Shown in pieces: positions 1-4,000 of a stretch of 5,551 bases of DNA (its first letter is position 1; the number at the start of each line of letters is the position of its first letter). The position numbers and the translations under genes are program-made. This DNA is from Lachnospiraceae bacterium (GTDB lineage Bacteria > Bacillota > Clostridia > Lachnospirales > Lachnospiraceae), in contig JAITWD010000061.1 of assembly GCA_031285465.1 (NCBI GenBank), forward strand, positions 1-5,551. The letters run 5' to 3'. A model generated the notes under the pieces. The model saw only the letters and a list, made by a program, of their open reading frames with translations, had not been told where the DNA came from and did not search any database.

Positions 1-465
1 ATTGGCAATGGCTTTCGCAACATCCATCGTTACCGTTCCAGCTTTAGGGTTAGGCATCAAACCCTTGGGACCAAGTACTTTACCAAGACGTCCGACAACA
101 CCCATCATATCCGGGGTAGCCACAACAACATCGAAATCAAGCCATCCATCATTCTGAATACGGGGAACCAATTCATCGCCACCAAAGTGATCGGCACCGG
201 CCGCTTCTGCTTCGTTTAATTTTTCGCCTTTGGCAAAAACCAACACTCTGACCGTCTTACCGGTTCCGTTGGGCAGTACCACTGCGCCACGTACCTGCTG
301 TTCGGCATGACGTCCGTCACATCCGGTACGAATATGAATTTCAATTGTTTCGTCAAATTTCGCTACCGCGGTTTTTTTAGCCAAGGCAATTGCTTCCGAG
401 GGTTCATATAAAGCCATCCGGTCTACTTGTTTGGCAATTTCGTTATATTTTTTTCCGTGTTTCAT
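1..465 (-). CDS. rplA: 50S ribosomal protein L1, N-terminal 155 residues (3' end outside window)
   Basis: L1 binds 23S rRNA at the mobile L1 stalk, helps release tRNA from the E site, and in many bacteria represses its own operon by binding the mRNA leader. The visible translation begins MKHGKKYNEIAKQVDR and carries family hallmarks: KFDETIEIHIR, HAEQQVRGAVVLPNGTGKTV, GADHFGGDELV and LGPKGLMPNPKAGTVT. The family is about 230 residues long, so roughly 75 C-terminal residues lie beyond position 1. Two in-frame ATGs exist, at 471 and 465. The one at 465 is chosen because AGGAGG (473-478) sits 7 nt upstream of it and only 1 nt from the other, and because the resulting MKHGKKY start matches the family. 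The gene follows rplK directly. No internal break is visible. Identity is near certain. Confidence 0.97.
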   Translation of the reverse strand, partial: MKHGKKYNEIAKQVDRMALYEPSEAIALAKKTAVAKFDETIEIHIRTGCDGRHAEQQVRGAVVLPNGTGKTVRVLVFAKGEKLNEAEAAGADHFGGDELVPRIQNDGWLDFDVVVATPDMMGVVGRLGKVLGPKGLMPNPKAGTVTMDVAKAIAN

Positions 466-472
466 TTTCATC

Positions 473-478
473 CCTCCT
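473..478 (-). promoter_or_regulatory. rplA Shine-Dalgarno overlapping the rplK stop codon
   Basis: The minus strand reads AGGAGG here. The last two bases of the rplK TAG stop (477-479) are its first two bases. A ribosome terminating on rplK therefore stands on the rplA ribosome-binding site. This arrangement favours translational coupling and stoichiometric L11/L1 synthesis, and it lets one repressor site upstream of rplK control both genes. The overlap is directly visible; coupling is inferred. Confidence 0.85.
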
Positions 479-902
479 ATTCTTCCACCGTGATGCCCAT
501 ACTTCTGGCAGTTCCGGCCACCATACTCATAGCCGTTTCCAAACTGGCAGCATTCAAATCGGGCATTTTTAGTTCGGCGATTTCCTGGAGTTTCGCTTTG
601 GAGATGGTTGCAACCTTGTTTTTATTCGGTACTGCCGAACCCGATTTCAGATTGCATGATTTTTTTAGAAGAACCGCTGTCGGCGGGGTTTTGGTGATAA
701 AGCTAAAGCTTCGATCAGCATATACCGTAATTACGACCGGAATGATCGTATCGCCCTTGTCGGCTGTTCTGGCATTGAATTGCTTGGTAAATTCCACGAT
801 GTTAACCCCGTGTTGTCCAAGTGCTGGTCCAACCGGAGGAGCCGGCGTCGCTTTGCCGGCAGGAATCTGTAACTTAATATAACCGCTTACTTTTTTGGCC
901 AT
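477..902 (-). CDS. rplK: 50S ribosomal protein L11
   Basis: L11 binds the GTPase-associated region of 23S rRNA, contacts elongation factors, and is needed for the stringent response through RelA-type enzymes. The 141-residue product has the normal family length. The N-terminal domain (about 1-70) contains the proline-rich stretch PAGKATPAPPVGPALGQHG followed by VNIVEFTKQFNART. The C-terminal RNA-binding domain (about 71-141) contains TPPTAVLLKK, then KVATISKAKLQEIAELKMPDLN, and ends in GTARSMGITVEE. The ATG at 902 follows a perfect AGGAGGT (909-915) at 6 nt. A structured leader (921-995) resembling an L1-binding site lies immediately upstream. The gene is in the usual place between nusG and rplA. 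Open frames on the opposite strand here are antisense shadows. Confidence 0.98.
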   Translation of the reverse strand: MAKKVSGYIKLQIPAGKATPAPPVGPALGQHGVNIVEFTKQFNARTADKGDTIIPVVITVYADRSFSFITKTPPTAVLLKKSCNLKSGSAVPNKNKVATISKAKLQEIAELKMPDLNAASLETAMSMVAGTARSMGITVEE

Positions 903-920
903 AATGGCACCTCCTGATTA

Positions 921-995
921 AAATGTGGTTTGGCGCAAAAGATTTTCCGAAATTTTTCCGGACAACTCCCTCACTCCCACCGTCGCCACACATCT
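921..995 (-). promoter_or_regulatory. Candidate L1-binding autoregulatory leader upstream of rplK
   Basis: In the minus-strand RNA, AGAUGUG+UGGCG (995-984) can pair with CGCCA+CACAUUU (935-921) across a 3-nt bulge, closing a structured region. Inside it lies GGUGGGAG (974-981), the same string found in the 23S rRNA L1-stalk helix, and later AAACCAC (925-931), which resembles the A-rich/CCAC partner strand. A second hairpin with stem UCCGGAA/UUUCGGA and an AAA loop occupies 946-962. The element ends six bases before the rplK Shine-Dalgarno sequence. L1 leaders mimicking the rRNA site are established across many bacterial phyla. Motif and position are visible; assignment as an L1 site is inferred, and I could not settle one unique fold. 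Confidence 0.6.
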
Positions 996-1130
996 GCTCA
1001 AATGCACCTGATCAAAGCGCTCTTTTTGAGATATGCGACATTAACTACCTATATTAATAGGAACCGTTTGAATTTATATGATTCCAAACTAATACCCTTG
1101 TATTTCGCAGATTTTATCTACGGAATAGAA

Positions 1131-1649
1131 CTAATGCGTTTTTCTTACTTCTGCAAAGCCAATCTCAACCGGTGTTTCCCTGCCGAAAAGCTCGACATTA
1201 ATGGTTGCCGTTTGCTTGCCAAAATCAATCCGCTGAACCACACCAAGAGTATCTTTCCATACCCCTGCCACAACGGCGATGGTATCACCTTCAGCAAAAT
1301 CAATCGAGATATTCTCTGTTCTGATACCCAGTGGCTTCATCTCCGCTTCGGAAAGTGGTACCGGCTTACTTCCCGGTCCGACAAAGCCGGTCACTCCGCG
1401 CGTATTACGCACAACATACCACGTATCATCATTCATGATCATATTGACCAATACATAACCTGGGAACAATTTCTTTTGGACGGTTTTTCTGGCACCATTC
1501 TTAACCTCCACCACATCCTGTAGCGGAACGCGGACTTCCAATATTTCCTCTTCTAAATGTCTGTTTTCTATTGTTTTCTCTATATTGGCTTTGACTTTAT
1601 TCTCATATCCGGAATAGGTATGTACAACATACCAGTTTGCATCTGCCAC
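1131..1649 (-). CDS. nusG: Transcription termination/antitermination factor NusG
   Basis: NusG binds the RNA polymerase clamp, modulates pausing and elongation, and links transcription to translation or Rho. The product has 172 residues, typical of the short form without an inserted domain. The NGN domain begins at WYVVHTYSGYENKV (residues 6-19) and includes KKLFPGYVLVNM and WYVVRNTRGVTGFVGPG. The KOW domain (about 118-170) contains FAEGDTIAVVAG, GVVQRIDF and ELFGRETPVEI. Two in-frame GTGs exist, at 1655 and 1649. The inner one is preferred because GAGGG lies 7 nt upstream, against 1 nt for the outer, and because it gives the usual short N-terminus MADANWYVV. The gene begins 15 bp after the secE stop, within one transcription unit. 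The start assignment is less certain than the identity. Confidence 0.96.
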   Translation of the reverse strand: MADANWYVVHTYSGYENKVKANIEKTIENRHLEEEILEVRVPLQDVVEVKNGARKTVQKKLFPGYVLVNMIMNDDTWYVVRNTRGVTGFVGPGSKPVPLSEAEMKPLGIRTENISIDFAEGDTIAVVAGVWKDTLGVVQRIDFGKQTATINVELFGRETPVEIGFAEVRKTH

Positions 1650-1664
1650 TTCCACACCCTCGCT

Positions 1665-1886
1665 CTACAGTTTTGTTATGAAATCCACGCCATACTGCAA
1701 ACCGAAATCAAGTATAGCAATAATAACACCCATGACAACCGAAACACAGACAACCGCAATCGATTGTCTTATCATTAATTGTCTGTCTGGCCAGGTTATT
1801 TTTTTAAATTCCGACTTGATACCTTTCCAAAAATTCTTTTTGGGGGCCTTATCCGTTTTTGCTTTGTCAGTTTTAACTTCTCCCAT
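1665..1886 (-). CDS. secE: Preprotein translocase subunit SecE
   Basis: SecE is the essential clamp around SecY in the SecYEG membrane channel. The 73-residue product has the short single-spanning Gram-positive architecture: a charged N-terminal tail (1-18), an amphipathic surface helix FWKGIKSEFKKITWPDR (19-35) with the conserved WP motif, and one membrane helix (about 42-64, IAVVCVSVVMGVIIAILDFG). Translation is assigned to ATG 1886, which has GGGAGG (1893-1898) 6 nt upstream. An in-frame TTG at 1892 would abut the Shine-Dalgarno sequence and is rejected. The tail holds a tandem duplication of KTDKA (residues 5-14), encoded by two diverged near-repeats. Position between rpmG and nusG is canonical for bacteria. 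Confidence 0.96.
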   Translation of the reverse strand: MGEVKTDKAKTDKAPKKNFWKGIKSEFKKITWPDRQLMIRQSIAVVCVSVVMGVIIAILDFGLQYGVDFITKL

Positions 1887-1931
1887 TATCAACCTCCCGG
1901 CAACCGCCGTCTACACCAACCTTAAGTGCAT

Positions 1932-1950
1932 GCCAACCAAAACGATTGGC
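1932..1950 (-). other. Hairpin in the rpmG-secE gap
   Basis: The minus-strand RNA GCCAAUC-GUUUU-GGUUGGC forms a 7-bp stem (one G-U pair) with a 5-nt loop, starting 5 nt after the rpmG stop. No U-tract follows, so it is not a canonical intrinsic terminator. It could protect the 3' end of the rpmG message, mark a processing site, or set partial read-through. Many Clostridia and Bacilli carry a tRNA-Trp gene at or near this gap; none is present here. Confidence 0.5.
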
Positions 1951-1955
1951 CGTTA

Positions 1956-2105
1956 CTATTTCGTTTCCTTGTGCATGGTATGCGTCTTGCAAAATCTGCA
2001 ATATTTCTTGGTCTCCATCCGGTCGGGATGAGCCTTTTTGTCTTTTGTGGTATTATAGTTACGTTGCTTGCATTCTGTACATGCTAATGTTATCCTTGTA
2101 CGCAT
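1956..2105 (-). CDS. rpmG: 50S ribosomal protein L33, zinc-binding type
   Basis: This 49-residue gene begins MRTRITLACTECKQRNYNTT and ends KTHTMHKETK. L33 is a small protein of the large subunit near the E site. Four cysteines form two CxxC knuckles, C9-x2-C12 and C36-x2-C39. This is the C+ (zinc-ribbon) form, which zinc-limitation paralogues lack. Length matches the family (49-55 residues). The ATG at 2105 has GGAGG (2113-2117) 7 nt upstream. It is the first gene after the promoter at 2223-2252 and heads the rpmG-secE-nusG-rplK-rplA run. The cysteine spacing and the family-typical core (RNYNTTK, HPDRMETKKYC) make identification secure despite the size. Confidence 0.95.
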   Translation of the reverse strand: MRTRITLACTECKQRNYNTTKDKKAHPDRMETKKYCRFCKTHTMHKETK

Positions 2106-2151
2106 AACCGTTCCTCCAAACTTTTTGTTTTATTATTAAATCATCTTTGTC

Positions 2152-2189
2152 TGCTTATGCAAAAACCACCATTTACATGTTTTTAAGCA
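2152..2189 (-). other. Imperfect leader hairpin upstream of rpmG
   Basis: In the minus-strand transcript UGCUUA (2184-2189) can pair with UAAGCA (2152-2157), continuing as AAAAC with GUUUU after a 4-nt bulge (UGCA), around a loop of about 12 nt. It lies between the promoter-proximal hairpin and the rpmG Shine-Dalgarno sequence. The stem is AU-rich and of modest stability. Pairing is visible; function is unknown. Confidence 0.4.
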
Positions 2190-2190
2190 T

Positions 2191-2214
2191 AAAAAAAAGA
2201 GGTAACTCTCTTTT
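2191..2214 (-). terminator. Terminator-like hairpin with T-tract at the very start of the rpmG leader
   Basis: The minus strand reads AAAAGAG (2208-2214), loop AGTTAC, CTCTTTT (2195-2201), then four more T, giving a run of eight T (2191-2198). This is the layout of an intrinsic terminator with a weak AU-rich 7-bp stem. The predicted transcription start is near 2216, so the stem would begin about 3 nt into the transcript. That is unusually early for intrinsic termination. It may instead be a 5'-stabilising stem, an attenuator for transcripts starting further upstream, or chance in an AT-rich region. Confidence 0.4.
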
Positions 2215-2222
2215 GCTTGATT

Positions 2223-2252
2223 ACTATAACATATTTATAGCAAGCCCGTCAA
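2223..2252 (-). promoter_or_regulatory. Sigma-A-type promoter for rpmG-secE-nusG-rplK-rplA
   Basis: On the minus strand TTGACG (2247-2252) and TATAGT (2223-2228) are separated by 18 bp, each matching the housekeeping consensus at five of six positions. The predicted start is near 2216, about 110 nt before rpmG. Immediately upstream (about 2253-2300) are repeated A- and T-tracts (TTTTTT, AAAA, TTTTT, AAAA, AAAAA) resembling an UP element, as expected for a growth-rate-regulated ribosomal protein promoter. No other strong minus-strand promoter was seen in the cluster; TTGACC-17-TAAATT (2346-2374) is a weaker second candidate. Confidence 0.75.
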
Positions 2253-2525
2253 CTGATTTTTATGGGTTTTGAAAAATGTTTTAAAAAATATTTTAATCAA
2301 TGTTTCCTTACTGCTTTCCCTTATTACGGCATTAATTATTAACTCAATTTAATCATACCTCCTTTATTGGTCAAATCTCCTAGACAATTAACATAGAGAC
2401 TGCTTGGCCGTATGCCGGTTTAAATCGCAATACACATCGGTAAATAGCACTGTTTTTTTCTGACACCCCATAGAATTAACACAATAAATAACACAAATAG
2501 ACCTTAAGGCCAGCCTCCATATTCC
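2253..2525. other. AT-rich divergent intergenic region with no supported gene
   Basis: No open frame here has both a usable ribosome-binding site and a recognisable product. It contains the UP-like tracts of the minus-strand promoter (to about 2300), an isolated strong Shine-Dalgarno match AAAGGAGGT on the minus strand (2357-2365) in front of a five-codon frame, a weak alternative minus-strand promoter (2346-2374), and an AT-rich remainder. I see no tRNA, riboswitch consensus or long repeat. Confidence 0.6.
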
Positions 2526-2554
2526 TTGCTTTTTAAGCCAATTTATGCTAGTAT
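2526..2554 (+). promoter_or_regulatory. Candidate extended -10 promoter for the FliD-like gene
   Basis: TTGCTT (2526-2531) is followed after 17 bp by TAGTAT (2549-2554), and the -10 is preceded by TGC (2546-2548), giving an extended -10 element. Each hexamer matches the housekeeping consensus at four of six positions. The predicted start near 2561 would give a leader of about 110 nt before the ATG at 2670. No correctly spaced flagellar sigma-28 site was found. This is a plausible but unproven promoter. Confidence 0.45.
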
Positions 2555-2669
2555 AGACTTTATAAAAGATATATAAACCACCTATCGTAAATACAAACTA
2601 TCTGTGACGGCCGTTTTGCATCCTTATATATTAACGCACTGGGTCATCAGGGAAGAAAGGAGGGGCATT

Positions 2670-3977
2670 ATGGCATATAGCGCCGCACTGAACACCATAT
2701 ACAATCACTATCTATCCACCTATTCCTCTTTACGTCCATCGCAGTATGACACACACAAAAAGAGTGAGCTTCGTAATGTGTACCATTCTATCATCAAGCA
2801 GAGCAAAGAATCCCCTCTTTATCTAACCGATGATTCCGAAGAATCGCATGCCTTCGCTGTTGGTTTGAAGGAAAATGCCCGCCAACTGCGTAACACCATT
2901 GCCGCCCTTGGCGGATTGGATGAAACCGGTGTTTTAAATAAGAAAGTTGCCTATTCTACCGATTCCCATGTTATCGATGCGACCTTCGTGGGCGATTCCC
3001 AAAAAGATGCGGCTGTTGCCTCATTTGATATCTATGTTAACAGCCTGGCTTCCCACCAGATTAATCAGGGTGTTTTTTTACCCCCAAACGAAGAGGTCGC
3101 ACTGCCCGCCGGCTCATATTCCTTCGATCTGGGACTATCGGATTTAAATTATGAATTTCAGTTTAATGTCCATAAAAACGAAACCAATGCTGATGTGCAA
3201 AATCGCCTGGTTCGCCTATTTAAAAATGCTGAAATCGGTCTTAGCGCAGAGCTGACAAACGACGAGCAGGGCAATTTGGCGCTACGTTTAACTTCAAATG
3301 CCACCGGTATCTCTCCGGGCAAAACCGATATATTCAATATTAGTGATGACAAAACGAGCAAATCTTCTGGTGCTGTTTCTTATTTTGGTCTTGCAAATGT
3401 TCAGCAAAAGGCTACCAATGCCGATTTTTTATTGAATGGTGAGCAGCGAAGTGCTCATGCCAATCATTTTACCGTCGAGAAAATGTTTGAGCTAAACTTA
3501 AACGGAATAAATCATGAGGGGGATGCCCCGGTTCATGTCGGCTTAAAGACCGACATCGAATCGATTAGGGAGAACATCGATCAACTGATCGGTGGATATA
3601 ACTCCTTTATCCAGTCATCATCGGCTTATGCCGAAGCGCATCCAGACAGTAATCGTTTTCTAAGTGAAATGAAAAATATTACCCGGCTTTATCGCAAAGA
3701 CATTGGCGAACTTGGTCTTTCGATAAAGGAAGACGGTCAGATTGCCTTGACTGATGATCAAAAGCTGGCCGACAGCTTCGCAAATGATGACGGTGGCGGA
3801 CTTAATGTGGCAAAGAATTTCACCAACTCGGTTCTCCGTAAGGCCAATCAGATTTCTCTCAACCCGATGGAATATGTTGATAAAAAAATCGTCGCCTATA
3901 AACACCCGGTTCGCACCTTTGCCAATCCCTATATTACCAGCGCCTATAGCGGAATGCTGTTTAATGGCTATTGCTAA
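2670..3977 (+). CDS. Divergent FliD-like (flagellar hook-associated protein 2-like) protein
   Basis: The product has 435 residues. ATG 2670 is chosen because AAGGAGG (2657-2663) lies 6 nt upstream; an in-frame GTG at 2604 has no such site. No signal peptide or membrane helix is visible. Residues about 20-80 carry YDTHKKSEL and SKESPLYL, which I recall from Lachnospiraceae/Eubacteriaceae proteins annotated as flagellar cap-like. Residues 116-135 and 161-213 (VNSLASHQINQG, then NVHKNETNADVQNRLVRLF to LTSNATG) resemble the FliD middle domains. Residues 250-313 (DFLLNGEQRSAHANHFTVE, LNLNG, then DIESIRENIDQLIGGYNSFI) resemble the FliD C-terminal domain. The usual FliD N-terminal segment and C-terminal coiled coil are not recognisable; the end is YSGMLFNGYC. 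A true cap function is therefore doubtful. It has its own transcription unit and converges on the next gene. Confidence 0.7.
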   Translation: MAYSAALNTIYNHYLSTYSSLRPSQYDTHKKSELRNVYHSIIKQSKESPLYLTDDSEESHAFAVGLKENARQLRNTIAALGGLDETGVLNKKVAYSTDSHVIDATFVGDSQKDAAVASFDIYVNSLASHQINQGVFLPPNEEVALPAGSYSFDLGLSDLNYEFQFNVHKNETNADVQNRLVRLFKNAEIGLSAELTNDEQGNLALRLTSNATGISPGKTDIFNISDDKTSKSSGAVSYFGLANVQQKATNADFLLNGEQRSAHANHFTVEKMFELNLNGINHEGDAPVHVGLKTDIESIRENIDQLIGGYNSFIQSSSAYAEAHPDSNRFLSEMKNITRLYRKDIGELGLSIKEDGQIALTDDQKLADSFANDDGGGLNVAKNFTNSVLRKANQISLNPMEYVDKKIVAYKHPVRTFANPYITSAYSGMLFNGYC

Positions 3978-4000
3978 CCTCCGCACAATCTTTACACTTT
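3978..4000. other. 23-bp convergent junction without a strong bidirectional terminator
   Basis: The plus-strand FliD-like stop (3975-3977) and the minus-strand carboxyltransferase stop (4001-4003) leave 23 bp. CTTTA/TAAAG (3990-3994 with 4004-4008) can pair weakly around a 9-nt loop. On the minus strand GGTTA-GCAA-TAGCC (3966-3979) forms a 5-bp stem with a GNRA-type loop but no U-tract. Read-through into the facing gene looks likely in both directions. Confidence 0.5.

Noticed and set aside
427..882. Open frame of 151 codons on the plus strand
   Set aside because: It is antisense to rplK, whose identity is certain. It has no ribosome-binding site and no recognisable motif.
1048..1061. Palindrome CCTAT-ATTA-ATAGG in the nusG-rplK gap
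   Set aside because: The stem is only 5 bp with no T-tract on either strand. It is too short to call a terminator or operator.
930..1523. Open frame of 197 codons on the plus strand
   Set aside because: It is mostly antisense to nusG and the rplK leader. It has low-complexity composition, no Shine-Dalgarno sequence and no recognisable family.
1557..2031. Plus-strand frames opposite nusG, secE and rpmG
   Set aside because: They are shadows of confidently identified minus-strand genes.
2388..2471. Minus-strand frame of 27 residues starting MGCQKKTVLF
   Set aside because: There is no ribosome-binding site before the ATG and no known small-protein family is recognised. It is probably chance.
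2460..2490. CTGACA with TAAATA as a plus-strand promoter
   Set aside because: The 19-bp spacing and weak -10 make it inferior to the extended -10 site at 2526-2554.
2588..2613. Sigma-28-like TAAA...GCCG pair upstream of the FliD-like gene
   Set aside because: The spacing is 18 bp against the expected 15 or so, and the bases after GCCG (TTTT) do not match the consensus.
2604..2669. GTG upstream start adding 22 residues to the FliD-like protein
   Set aside because: It has no Shine-Dalgarno sequence, whereas ATG 2670 has an excellent one. The added residues also contain the Shine-Dalgarno coding stretch REERRG, typical of translating through a leader.
2641..2669. Several GGA motifs before the FliD-like start, as in CsrA-controlled flagellar leaders
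   Set aside because: The motifs coincide with the purine-rich Shine-Dalgarno region, and no hairpin presenting a GGA loop was found.
3660..3986. Minus-strand frame of 108 codons with GGAGG upstream
   Set aside because: It lies wholly antisense to the FliD-like gene apart from its start, and its product has no recognisable features.
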